Shown: positions 55,004-63,493 of the stretch, one piece after another
Position numbering within the stretch: the first letter of the stretch is position 1
How the letters are laid out: the number at the start of each line of letters is the position of its first letter
NCBI RefSeq assembly: GCF_001437355.1
Contig: NZ_JQBM01000001.1
Location: 440,923 to 504,922, forward strand
DNA length: 64,000 nt
Direction of reading: 5' to 3'
Origin: Weissella viridescens
GTDB lineage: Bacteria > Bacillota > Bacilli > Lactobacillales > Lactobacillaceae
The notes under the pieces: generated by a model
What the model was told of the DNA's origin: nothing
The model's database searches: none
The model's input: only the letters and a program-made list of their open reading frames with translations
Position numbers and translations under genes: made by a program

Positions 55004-55238
55004 AAAAAATCCCAACTAGATTTAAGCCTAGTCGGGACGATGTTAACCGCGGTACCACCCAAAATTATATTGAATACGTTCAATATCACTTCATTCGATT
55101 TATTTATGAGTTTTATGGTTATATTTCGTATCCTAGACCTGCGCCGCTCCCAGCTATCCACGGCTTCTCTGACATACAATCAAGGATCTTACTGTCATTT
55201 ATGAGGTTAACTCTAATCTTATTTTAATGTATTGTCAA
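55004..55238 (-). promoter_or_regulatory. Promoter and T-box leader of NhaC copy B
   Basis: TTGACA (55233-55238) and TAGAGT (55210-55215) are 17 nt apart on the minus strand. The leader has the same blocks as copy A: ATTGTATGTCAGAGAAG, GGCGCAGGTC, GGGTGGTACCGCG (55048-55060), and a terminator CCCGACTAG/CTAGTTGGG with T6. GAAATAT in the specifier region again gives TAT as a candidate codon (55121-55123). Confidence 0.93.
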
Positions 55239-55240
55239 GA

Positions 55241-55270
55241 AAAAAAGCAGTCCCAATTTAAGGACTGCTC
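55241..55270 (-). terminator. Terminator after the nitroreductase gene
   Basis: GCAGTCC pairs with GGGACTGC, followed by T7 on the minus strand. It directly precedes the copy B T-box promoter. Confidence 0.85.
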
Positions 55271-55275
55271 ATTCA

Positions 55276-55887
55276 TTAATCATTTACTGAGATAAAACGC
55301 ACTTCATCTGCTACATAATCTTTGTCTTGGGCGGGCGCTTCAATTGAACCAAACACGAATTGCGCACGCAAACGCCAATTTTCTGGAACATTGAAGGCAA
55401 CTCGAACATCTTCATCAATCAATGGGTTGTAGTGTTGCAAATTACCACCCAAACCGTGCTCACGCGCTGTCAACCAGAGTGAGTATGAAACGATACCAAT
55501 CGCTTGTTCTGACCAATCATAGAAATTAGCTGCATAAGTTGGTACATCTGTTTCCAGTTGCTTCACAACATCTGTATCTGTAAACAACAAGACTGTTCCA
55601 TAAGCATTTTTAAAGCCATTTAATTTGGCCAAGGTTCCCTCAAAAGCTTCCGGATCGGAAACGACCTGACGCATGCGTTCAATGACCATATCCCACAAAG
55701 CCTCATGTTGGTCACCAAAGGCAAATACAGCGCGAACAGTTTGGCTATTAAAAGCACTTGGCGTTTCTCGAATTGTATCTTTGAACATTTGTTCTAATTC
55801 AGCATAGGTGTACGGCACATCATGCCCCAATGCATAAAATGAACGACGAGCTGTTTGCAATTCTAATAATGAGTTAAATTCTTCCAT
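55276..55887 (-). CDS. Nitroreductase-family FMN protein
   Basis: 203 aa of the nitroreductase superfamily. RRSFYALGHDVPYTYAELEQ and SAFNSQTVRAVFAFGDQHEALWD resemble the FRM2/HBN1-like subgroup. These are NAD(P)H- and FMN-dependent; natural substrates are unclear. The ATG of MEEFNS follows AAGGGAG; the frame opens 12 codons earlier without a site. Confidence 0.82.
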   Translation of the reverse strand: MEEFNSLLELQTARRSFYALGHDVPYTYAELEQMFKDTIRETPSAFNSQTVRAVFAFGDQHEALWDMVIERMRQVVSDPEAFEGTLAKLNGFKNAYGTVLLFTDTDVVKQLETDVPTYAANFYDWSEQAIGIVSYSLWLTAREHGLGGNLQHYNPLIDEDVRVAFNVPENWRLRAQFVFGSIEAPAQDKDYVADEVRFISVND

Positions 55888-55979
55888 GATAAATACTCCC
55901 TTTTCAAATAACGTGACTAACACCTTACAAAAAGTAAGTATACATCACCACAAAAAGTAAGTAAAGGATTTATCGCTTT

Positions 55980-57481
55980 TTATGCCTCAAAATCATACAC
56001 GTCTGCATACCGAGCTCGTTGCAAATCCAACCAGTATTGCGGATTCAACGCTTCACCCGTTGCAGCTTCCAACACTTCTGCTGGTGTCTTAGAAGCACCA
56101 TATTGCCAAACATGTTCACGACGCCATTCAAAAATCGGTTTGATATCACCTTCAGCCAATAGCGCTTCAACGTTAAAGTCATTGTGCATGGCATGATAGA
56201 ACTGAGCAGCATACAAGTGCCCCAATGCATATGATGGGAAATAACCAAAGTCACCACTAGCCCAGTGAATATCTTGCAAAATACCATTGACCGCTGTGTC
56301 TGGTCGAATTCCCAAATATTCTTCATACTTACTATTCCACAACGACTCAAGATCATCAACATTATAGTCGTCATTAAAAATAGCCTTTTCAATTTCATAA
56401 CGAATAATAATATGTAGTGGATATGTGATTGGATCAGCTTCTGTTCGAATTAAGGTTGGCTTCGTAATCATCCACCCCTTAAAGAAACGGGCAAAATCAA
56501 CGTCATCTAAGCGACCATCAACTGCTTTTTGCAAAATTGGATATTCATGTGACCAGAAATCTTTTGATCGTCCAATCATCACTTCATTGAAAAGCGATTG
56601 CGACTCATGAATACTCATTGCAATCCCCTTATTGAACGGTGTATAGTCCCACTTAGCCGCAACATTCTGTGCGAAAAGTCCATGCCCTGCCTCATGATAA
56701 ATGCCAAGCACCGCCATTTGGAAGTCCGTGGCTGACCAACGTGTTGTAATTCGGGCATCATCACGATTTAAATCTTGCATAAAGGGATGAATCGTATCAT
56801 CAAGACGACCTTTTTTAGCGTCATACGTTGCGCTGCATCCCAAACATATGCGCGCTGTAATTCAATCGGAATTTCGCGTGACAAGAAATCACTTTCAGGT
56901 TCAGTCCCTTGCGTTTGAATATCATGTTGCAGGTCCATAATCCCATTTTTTAGAGCCTCAAAGACATCATCTAGTTTAGCAACAGTTAAACCAGGTTCAA
57001 ATTGATTTAACAAAACATCGTACGGCGTTGCTTCATCTTTTCGCCAGTATGAAATAAAACGTTTCTTAGTTGCAATTAGTTCCTTTAATGCCGGTGCAAA
57101 TAGTTGATAATCATCAGCTTCACGTGCTTTTGTCCAAGCATCTTGACCAGCCGAACTCAATTTTCCAAAGGCGGTATACTCATCTTCAGGAATTGCAGCC
57201 ACTTCCTCGTAATCAGTGACATAACGATCAAATAATTTTTGTTCATCATCTGTTAACAAATCACGATGCTGCTTAAAATAGGCAACTAATTCAGCTGCTT
57301 CAGTTCCGGTAGCAACTTGGAAATACTTCGAACTTAAATAACTCACCAACTCTGCTCAAAAATCACCTGCTGCGACAGGCATTCCAGTTAATTGATCCCA
57401 TTCTGCCAATGCCAAACTTTCCTCAATTAAAGCCTGTTCTTTCATGTTGGCCCGTAAATCAGCCCCAGTAAATTCAGTCAT
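55980..57481 (-). pseudogene. M32-family carboxypeptidase, broken by a stop and a frameshift
   Basis: The gene starts at 57481 (GGAGTGACGGT before ATG) with MTEFTGADLRANMKEQALIE. Codon 42 is TGA (57356-57358) in GDF-stop-AELVSYL, where relatives have Arg, consistent with CGA to TGA. The frame continues to about 56830, where the reading shifts: WDAAQR in one frame continues as TYDAKKGRLDDTIHPF in another, with a few residues lost. The zinc site YHEAGHGLFAQN and the rest are intact to 55980. The full protein would be about 500 aa and remove C-terminal residues from peptides. Confidence 0.87.
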
Positions 57482-57534
57482 ACCGTCACTCCTTTTCTAA
57501 TCTCATTGTTTTTTAATATTTTACACCAATCTAC

Positions 57535-57562
57535 AAAAAAAAGCACAAAATGTGCTTTTATT
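57535..57562 (-). terminator. Terminator after the amino acid permease gene
   Basis: AAAAGCACA pairs with TGTGCTTTT around TTT, followed by a T-run on the minus strand. Confidence 0.85.
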
Positions 57563-57564
57563 AC

Positions 57565-58935
57565 TTATTTATTAACGTAATAGCGACTGAATAATCCAAA
57601 AATGATTGTCCAAGCCAGCCCGGCATAAGCCGCAATACGGTCCGTTGGCGTTATGAATAGTAACGCAAAAATAAAGATGAAGAACAGGATTGTTGCTGGA
57701 CTTGTCACCCGATAAAACGGCATTTTAAATCCGTCGGGTAAAAAGTCAGAACTTTTCCGATAATGACGGTGCGCAATCATAATTAATGTATAGATCACCA
57801 ATGTAATTGCTGCAGTAGCAGAAGCAAAAAAGTTAAAGGCAGATGATAAGGCTGGTATAAAATTAACCACTGGCGTAGCACAAATTAATCCTGCCGAGAA
57901 CAAAATTGCCCGAGCTGGAATAGCTGTCTTTGAAAGCTTGGCAAAATAGCGCTCTAGTGGTCCGTCATTTTCTTTTGAAAGTGCGAAAATATCACGTCCC
58001 GCTGAATAGATAAGCGTATTTAACGCAGACAAAGCTGCCGTCAAAACAACGAAGTTCATCAGTGCTGCGGCACCATGTAAGCCAATTAACTGAAATACCA
58101 TCACAAACGGACTTTCATTTGCTGGAAGGTAACGCCAATTACAAATAGCCATAATAATCGCCAAGGCACCCACGTAAAAAATCATAATACGAACTAACAC
58201 TGTATTAATTACTTTGGGAATAACTACCTTTGGATCAACTGTTTCTGCTGACATCAAGCCAACGAATTCGATTCCAACGAAAGAGAAAAAGACCATTGGG
58301 AATGCTTTTAGAAAGTCAACTGAACCATTTGGGAAGAATTGAAAGCCATCCGTAATATTTTTAAAACTTACCGTTCCACCATGAATTCCCGGCATTTTAA
58401 ATCCTGTTACAATCATGAATAATCCAATCGCAATCACCATTAATATGGCAATTATTTTGATTGAGGCAAACCAAAATTCAGCTTCACCAAAGAAGCGCAC
58501 GGCTGTTAAATTCAGAATAATTAAAATAGCCATTATGGCTAACTCCATCTTCCAAGCTGCAATATGGGGTAACCAATACTGTAAGTATTGACCAATCGCT
58601 GTCAATTCAGCCATGGCTGGTAAAATTAGCGTAATCCAATATGACCATCCCACAAAGTAACCCGTCTCACGATTGATGTACTTTGAGACAACGCTAACAA
58701 ATGAACTGGATTTTGGATCGACGTATAACATTTCACCAATTGCCCGCATCATGAAAAATAAAAAAGCACCAGTAATCATATAGATTAACAAGACTGATGG
58801 TCCCGTTAAATTGATTGTGTCACCCGCCCCTAAAAAGAGACCGGTTCCAATCGTCCCACCAATCGCCATCATTTGGACATGTCGTTGTGTTAAGCCACGA
58901 GATAGTTCGGTTGGCTTTGTTGTTGTTTCTGTCAT
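57565..58935 (-). CDS. APC-family amino acid permease
   Basis: 456 aa with about twelve TM segments. The N-terminal RGLTQRHVQMMAIGGTIGTGLFLGAG is the amino acid transporter signature of the AAT branch, and GIEFVGLMSAETVDPKVVIP is typical of CycA/LysP-like members. The substrate cannot be fixed from sequence. GAGGTGG precedes the ATG of MTETTT. Confidence 0.9.
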   Translation of the reverse strand: MTETTTKPTELSRGLTQRHVQMMAIGGTIGTGLFLGAGDTINLTGPSVLLIYMITGAFLFFMMRAIGEMLYVDPKSSSFVSVVSKYINRETGYFVGWSYWITLILPAMAELTAIGQYLQYWLPHIAAWKMELAIMAILIILNLTAVRFFGEAEFWFASIKIIAILMVIAIGLFMIVTGFKMPGIHGGTVSFKNITDGFQFFPNGSVDFLKAFPMVFFSFVGIEFVGLMSAETVDPKVVIPKVINTVLVRIMIFYVGALAIIMAICNWRYLPANESPFVMVFQLIGLHGAAALMNFVVLTAALSALNTLIYSAGRDIFALSKENDGPLERYFAKLSKTAIPARAILFSAGLICATPVVNFIPALSSAFNFFASATAAITLVIYTLIMIAHRHYRKSSDFLPDGFKMPFYRVTSPATILFFIFIFALLFITPTDRIAAYAGLAWTIIFGLFSRYYVNK

Positions 58936-59047
58936 TTCGTCCACCTCATCTTCATTTCAATACAGATAACTTTAACACAACTATGTATATTTTTACAATA
59001 AAAACATTTTTTATGCACTAAAAATGAATACACCAATGACTGAAGAC

Positions 59048-59079
59048 AAAAAAAGAGACATGCCTAAGCATGTCTCTCC
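59048..59079 (-). terminator. Terminator after the GlsB-like gene
   Basis: The perfect stem AGAGACATGC/GCATGTCTCT has T7 on the minus strand. Confidence 0.9.
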
Positions 59080-59104
59080 ACAAATAAATATCTAAATAAT
59101 TAGA

Positions 59105-59359
59105 TTAGTTGTTTCCAAACTTAGCTACTAACCATGAAACAACAACCACAACTACAACCGCACCAATAATTGATGGGAAGATAGCCATACCTGCCATGTG
59201 AGGTCCCCATGAACCCAACAACTTTTCACCAAGCCATGATCCAACTAAACCAGCTGCAATGTTGGCAATCCAACCCATTGAAGCACCCTTACTTGTAAGC
59301 GCACCACCAATAGCACCAATAACTGCACCAATAATAAGTTCCCAAATTAAACTAAACAT
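59105..59359 (-). CDS. GlsB/YeaQ/YmgE-family stress membrane protein
   Basis: 84 aa with three hydrophobic, Gly-rich segments (LIIGAVIGAIGGALTSKGASMG, IAAGLVGSWLGEKLLG, FPSIIGAVVVVVVVSWLVAK region). Small proteins of this kind are induced in general stress; their biochemistry is unclear. It follows the CsbD gene by 22 nt, so the two are likely one stress operon. Confidence 0.88.
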   Translation of the reverse strand: MFSLIWELIIGAVIGAIGGALTSKGASMGWIANIAAGLVGSWLGEKLLGSWGPHMAGMAIFPSIIGAVVVVVVVSWLVAKFGNN

Positions 59360-59381
59360 ATCTAACTCCTACCTTTTCTAA

Positions 59382-59621
59382 TTACTTGTCAAACTTTTCT
59401 TTAACGTCATCAACAACATCAGTTGCCTTATCAGCTACGTTTCCAGCAACTTCGCTTGCCTTTTCCTTAGCATCGCCAAACAATCCCTTGGCCTTACCTG
59501 CAAGACCTTGGGCCTTACCTTCAGCTTCAGTTTGCTTGTCGCCAGTAACGTTTCCAGCAACTTCCTTTGCCTTACCTGCTACTTCGTCGGTCTTACCCTT
59601 AACTTGATCTTCTAAACTCAT
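59382..59621 (-). CDS. CsbD-family stress protein
   Basis: 79 aa, highly polar and repetitive (VKGKTDEVAGKAKEVAGNVTG, then AEGKAQGLAGKAKGLFGDAK). It fits the CsbD family of small sigma-B- or stress-linked proteins of unknown mechanism. A TATAAT (59654-59659, minus) lies about 35 nt upstream; the -35 is weak. Confidence 0.88.
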   Translation of the reverse strand: MSLEDQVKGKTDEVAGKAKEVAGNVTGDKQTEAEGKAQGLAGKAKGLFGDAKEKASEVAGNVADKATDVVDDVKEKFDK

Positions 59622-59639
59622 AATACTACCCTCTCTTTC

Positions 59640-59950
59640 ATTTATTGATTATTATTATATCGGGTACATTTAAAAAAAGAAAGCCTTTTTTCATTTTTTA
59701 AATGCAAATATTCATAATTGACATAATATTTATATTAATTCATCCAATGCATAAGTAACAAATTAGCGTTATGCATAGTAGGTATCTTGGTACGTGCGCA
59801 CAATGTTTATCGTACAGAAAACGCCCACACACTAGCGCTTTAACGTAACAACATCAGAAAATTCCTTTGCCATCCGCATTGACTCGACGTATTTATATTC
59901 AGGTCATACTAGCATTACCAATGCCTAAACTTTAGTGTGCAATTTGTGTA
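59640..59950. other. Region with possible end of a phage gene
   Basis: The right part (about 59838-59900, minus strand) has a short open stretch ending YVESMRMAKEFSDVVTLKR-stop, possibly the tail of a phage lysin downstream of the holin-like gene. I cannot confirm the family. The rest (59690-59830) shows nothing I can name. It marks the left margin of the prophage remnant. Confidence 0.35.
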
Positions 59951-60226
59951 TTAATCTTTTGAACATTTATTCCTGCCCGCTTCAACGTCAATGCCATTAA
60001 CCTTTAGAACCTCTTTCATTTTGATTAATTCATCATTCAAAGCTTGAACTTGAACGGTTAATCGATTGTTTTCTCGATGTAATTTTGCATTTTCTTCGAT
60101 AATTTTTTCGATATAGTAGTCTTCCACACTCTGTTGTTGTTGTTTACATCCTAAATACCATGCACTTAATGGTGCGACAATAACTGCAATTCCCGAAAAA
60201 AAACTTTTCCAATCTATTGAATCCAT
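59951..60226 (-). CDS. Phage-like small membrane/coiled-coil protein
   Basis: 91 aa. One N-terminal hydrophobic segment (SFFSGIAVIVAPLSAWYLG) is followed by a heptad-rich coiled coil (IIEENAKLHRENNRLTVQVQ). Such proteins lie in the lysis or morphogenesis modules of lactic phages. AAGGAGG precedes the ATG of MDSIDW. Its place beside other phage remnants supports a phage origin. Confidence 0.55.
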   Translation of the reverse strand: MDSIDWKSFFSGIAVIVAPLSAWYLGCKQQQQSVEDYYIEKIIEENAKLHRENNRLTVQVQALNDELIKMKEVLKVNGIDVEAGRNKCSKD

Positions 60227-60424
60227 TAACAATTACCTCCTTTTCCAAGTCCTCCATTCCTATCCTTGAACTAAAAAACTACATCGCCTTGTCAAACACA
60301 CCGACAAACTAGGTCTCAAACTGTATTAGACAAAAAATACCAACTAATGTACGGCTTCACCTAACATTGCATATATAAATGAAACACCATCACTTTAACA
60401 TTGTCCTCAAACATAAAACGGGCA

Positions 60425-60817
60425 TCATAAATCCACTTGTTGGCATTTTACTTTTAAGGCATCACGCCAACGCCGTGGTGTTCGTTCATCCACATAATGG
60501 AGTTGGGCAATCATCTCCCACCCCATTCGGTTACGGTAACGTTGATTAAACACTTCTTTATGTTCACGATCAAACGTATCAACACACGCTTTAATTTTAG
60601 CCCGCTGTTCTTGTAACGCATTTAACTTCTCGTCTTGTTCAATCCGAACCAGCGTATTTTCAAAGACATTTGAATACTTATTTTACGCCCGACCCCCGCC
60701 AATATTTTCATCTTTTTTTGAATTATTTTGGCGTAACTCATGTTCACGCATTTTTATTTCCAAATCTAATCCACCTGTAAAATATCGCTCTAATAATTTA
60801 TCAATCCGATCTGCCAT
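60425..60817 (-). pseudogene. Phage late-regulator (DUF722/RinA-like) with internal stop
   Basis: The frame starts MADRIDKLLERYFTGGLDLE and contains NIGGGRA-stop-NKYSNVFENTL. The stop is TAA at 60683-60685 (codon 45), where relatives have Gln, so CAA to TAA is likely. The rest reads on in the same frame to 60425 with WEMIAQLHYVDERTPRRWRD, a helix-turn-helix-like end. Lactococcal phages carry similar proteins of about 130 aa. Confidence 0.65.
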
Positions 60818-60892
60818 TAAAAACGCCTCCTACTTTTTCTCTTCATTAGCCAAATCATTTTGTGTAATTTATCTATAATATTTGACTAAAAT

Positions 60893-60906
60893 TACACTAC
60901 AGTGTA
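60893..60906. promoter_or_regulatory. Prophage operator box 1
   Basis: The palindrome TACACTACAGTGTA shares TACAC/GTGTA half-sites with the two boxes nearer the repressor gene. It lies between the repressor and the broken late-regulator gene. A further TGTACC/GGTACA pair follows at about 60903-60919. Confidence 0.6.
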
Positions 60907-60997
60907 CCATTGAGGTACAGTAAAAATCACAGTTCTTTGCGTCATCACGACTATTCTGTCGAACAGACTAACTGCGTTGCCTTAACGATATATCTAT

Positions 60998-61049
60998 CTT
61001 ATTACACAACGGTGTAATAAGTCAATATTATAGTACACTTTTGTGTACT
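60998..61049 (+). promoter_or_regulatory. Repressor promoter with operator boxes 2 and 3
   Basis: Box 2, CTTATTACAC..GTGTAATAAG (60998-61021), is a perfect 10-bp inverted repeat; box 3, AGTACAC..GTGTACT (61032-61049), a perfect 7-bp one. A promoter (TTACAC 61002-61007, TATTAT 61026-61031, 18-nt spacer) lies within them, 30-50 nt before the repressor. Autoregulation is likely. Confidence 0.65.
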
Positions 61050-61078
61050 TTACATCCAAATAAAGAAAGGACACTACC

Positions 61079-61432
61079 ATGAGTACCTTTGAAAACATTA
61101 AGCGTGTCGCGAATGAACGCGGGCTTTCACTCAAACAAACTGCTCTGAAAGCCGGACTATCTGAAAACGCGCTATATCGATATAACCAAGGGGTTGAGCC
61201 AAAATACGACACCATTAAAAAGGTTGCGGATGCACTGGGCGTATCCGTCGATTATCTTGCCGGAGATACCTCAACACCAACTCCAGTTAAATCACATAAC
61301 GCTCAACCTGTAGAGCTCGATCAAGTTTTATCGGAAGAAGGCATGGCTATGTTTGATGGGCAGCCACTGTCAGACGACTATAAAAAGGCGCTTCTTACAA
61401 TGCTAAACGGATTGAAAGATAGCGGGCAATAG
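61079..61432 (+). CDS. XRE-family (cI-like) prophage repressor
   Basis: 117 aa. An N-terminal helix-turn-helix (FENIKRVANERGLSLKQTALKAGLSENALYRY, spanning residues 4-35) precedes an acidic C-terminal part without a peptidase domain. The adjacent ImmA-like gene fits the repressor/antirepressor pair of ICEs and phages, where ImmA cleaves the repressor. GAAAGGAC lies before the ATG. Confidence 0.85.
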   Translation: MSTFENIKRVANERGLSLKQTALKAGLSENALYRYNQGVEPKYDTIKKVADALGVSVDYLAGDTSTPTPVKSHNAQPVELDQVLSEEGMAMFDGQPLSDDYKKALLTMLNGLKDSGQ

Positions 61433-61435
61433 CCT

Positions 61436-61834
61436 ATGCACGAAGAATTATTCGCTGCGCTGTTAAAAGTTGCGGATGCCTCAGACATTTCCATCAAAGA
61501 GGTTAGCGGCACCAGCAACGACCCTGACGTCGCTTTTTGTCGTCAAAAGGTGATCAACTTAAATCATAATTATCAATCATCGATTAGTGTTGCATTTCGT
61601 CTTGCTCATGAAATTTGTCATATTCAATTTTCACAGCCCTCCTTCTTGTACACTTTTTCACCGTACATTAAGAATAAGGTTGAACGTGAAACTAATGCAC
61701 ATGCTATCCGTATGATTGCACACCTAGTTTATGGCGATACGCCAAATGAATACCGCAATTGGTCCGACTTCATGAATGAGTTTGGTTTACCAAGCTGGTT
61801 TGAACCACTCGTCAAAGAGATTATTTATGACTGA
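61436..61834 (+). CDS. ImmA/IrrE-family metallopeptidase
   Basis: 132 aa. The zinc motif is HEICH in FRLAHEICHIQF (about residues 58-69). The partner repressor ends 3 nt before. In ICEBs1 the ImmA protein cleaves the ImmR repressor to start excision; the same logic is likely here. The short length is normal for phage members. Confidence 0.85.
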   Translation: MHEELFAALLKVADASDISIKEVSGTSNDPDVAFCRQKVINLNHNYQSSISVAFRLAHEICHIQFSQPSFLYTFSPYIKNKVERETNAHAIRMIAHLVYGDTPNEYRNWSDFMNEFGLPSWFEPLVKEIIYD

Positions 61835-61889
61835 GTTCCTAGACCAAAACAAATCCCCTCAACACCCTTACTGAAACGGAGTTACACAC

Positions 61890-62534
61890 ATGCATAAATA
61901 CTGGGCAACATGGCTTATCGCTGGCTGCATTTTAATTGGAGCAGCAGGTTTCGGATCATATGAATACATTTACTCACAGGATACCAAAAAAGCCGAAATC
62001 GCTTCGTCAAAGTCAAAAAAATCTTCACAAGAGAAACAAAAATCAGTCTCCCATGCGAAAGCAAAATCTAAGCAGTCAGCAAAAAAGAAATCTGAAACAA
62101 GCACTTCGACTGAAGGAAGCTCCCATCAAGTCACAGCGACAAGCACTTCAACTAGTTCCGTTCAATCTGACGCAGCTTCAATGGATGTTGCAACATTTAT
62201 TGGAAAGTACGGCATGACTTATGCCCGTTATCTTAGAGAACATGATGGGATGAGTGTCGCTCAATCATTGCAAACTGCCAGTTCAATTGGCGCAGGTATG
62301 ACAAGTGGTGAGATGCAAAATATGTATGGTTTGGAACAAGGTCGTTTAACTGAGACCGCAGATGGTAAATTAGTTGAAACAGACGCGACTAACGAAACAG
62401 ATGACTCCACCTATGCGGAAAAGGCTCGCACACCAAATGCCGATTTCACTTTAGAAGATGGTACCCACATTCATAATGATGCGAATGGTGATTCATTTGA
62501 TGAAAAAGGACAAAAAATCGGAAAAGGCGACTAA
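61890..62534 (+). CDS. Exported or membrane-anchored hypothetical protein
   Basis: 214 aa. One N-terminal TM or signal segment (about residues 5-24) is followed by a Lys/Ser-rich low-complexity linker (about 30-95) and a conserved-looking domain (IGKYGMTYARYLREHDGMSV, LEDGTHIHNDANGDSFDEKG). Accessory genes of this type often lie between the repressor and integrase in lactic prophages. Function unknown. Confidence 0.65.
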   Translation: MHKYWATWLIAGCILIGAAGFGSYEYIYSQDTKKAEIASSKSKKSSQEKQKSVSHAKAKSKQSAKKKSETSTSTEGSSHQVTATSTSTSSVQSDAASMDVATFIGKYGMTYARYLREHDGMSVAQSLQTASSIGAGMTSGEMQNMYGLEQGRLTETADGKLVETDATNETDDSTYAEKARTPNADFTLEDGTHIHNDANGDSFDEKGQKIGKGD

Positions 62535-62689
62535 AATTAATTTCATCGTACTATATTTACACAGACTTGAGCATGTCTTAAAAAGGCTCTTTTTTTATAT
62601 AAAATTAACTCAAATCGGCTTGAAGTATGCTAGATTTCTTTTATACTTCAGAACATTTTTGACCCCTTACATTCGAATTGCCCACTTTC

Positions 62690-62949
62690 TAGGTGATAAT
62701 CATGAACAAAATTATTACACTAGGGTCTTAAAATTAATTCTTCAAGTGATCCATGCGAAAAGAATCACCTTTCACGGATTTAGTCACACACACGCTAGTT
62801 ATCTAATCAAAAACGGTGTCGACATTGCCTATGTAAGTGAGCGACTAAGACACAATAATGTATCTATCACAGAAAAAACCTACTTTCACCTTCTAAAAGA
62901 CAAACGTGAATCAGAGGACGAAAAAACGCTGAATTTATTCATTTCATAG
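62690..62949 (+). pseudogene. C-terminal remnant of a tyrosine recombinase (phage integrase)
   Basis: The frame reads ITFHGFSHTHASYLIKNGVD, then VSERLRHNNVSITEKTYFHL. The pattern HxLRHTH...LGH...Y is kept apart from the Arg, which is Ser here (GFSHTH). The nucleophile Tyr is in KTYFHLL. The first ~250 residues of a normal integrase are missing. It is most probably inactive. Confidence 0.75.
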
Positions 62950-63063
62950 TGTAGGTTTTGCGCAGAATTTGCGCAAAATAAAAATAAAAAAATTCAATTG
63001 AGCAGAATTTTCACAAAATTTTATATACTTTTACTTACTCAAGTTTACCTTTTTAAACAAAAC

Positions 63064-63109
63064 AAAAACGCTGATACAACGGCGTTTATACCGTCATACC
63101 AGCGTTTAT
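63064..63109 (-). terminator. Terminator after rpmE2
   Basis: AACGCTGGTAT and its near-complement TATCAGCGTT enclose a second short stem, followed by a T-rich run on the minus strand. Confidence 0.75.
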
Positions 63110-63121
63110 GAGAAAGTATGA

Positions 63122-63364
63122 TTACTTCAAACCATACTTCTTGTTGAACTTGTTCACAGCTCCATCGGCAGTAGTAAACTTTTGCTTACCAGTGTAGAAA
63201 GGATGTGAATCTGAAGTGATTTCAACACGAATCATTGGGTAAGTGTTACCCTCGTATTCAACTGTTTCGTCTGATGTACGAGTTGAACCAGTCAAAAGCT
63301 TGTAACCAGTAGTTGAGTCAACGAATACCACTTGGTGGTATTCTGGATGAATATTAGGCTTCAT
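63122..63364 (-). CDS. rpmE2: 50S ribosomal protein L31 type B
   Basis: 80 aa. [20 protein letters not shown] and [13 protein letters not shown] are diagnostic of L31. The zinc-binding cysteines of type A are absent, so it is the zinc-free type B. AAGGAG precedes the ATG of MKPNIH by 9 nt. The leader has a small hairpin (CTAGCA/TGCTAG, 63386-63403). Confidence 0.95.
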   Translation of the reverse strand: MKPNIHPEYHQVVFVDSTTGYKLLTGSTRTSDETVEYEGNTYPMIRVEITSDSHPFYTGKQKFTTADGAVNKFNKKYGLK

Positions 63365-63493
63365 TATCAATTTCTCCTTATCGCCCTAGCACCTAAATGC
63401 TAGAGTCAGTTTTCTATTTAAGTTAACTGAATTATAATACCATATTTTTAAAACTTTTGGTAGTCCAGAATTGTTTTTCTGGATAAATTTCAG

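Noticed and set aside
62458-62690. Plus-strand frame upstream of the integrase tail
   Set aside because: Its first part overlaps the preceding gene, and the middle does not resemble any integrase domain; only the part after about 62690 is supported.
62950-63010. GCAGAATTT-type short repeats as a prophage attachment site
   Set aside because: No matching copy was found at the left margin of the prophage remnant. The TTGCGCA/TGCGCAA inverted repeat here is short and alone.
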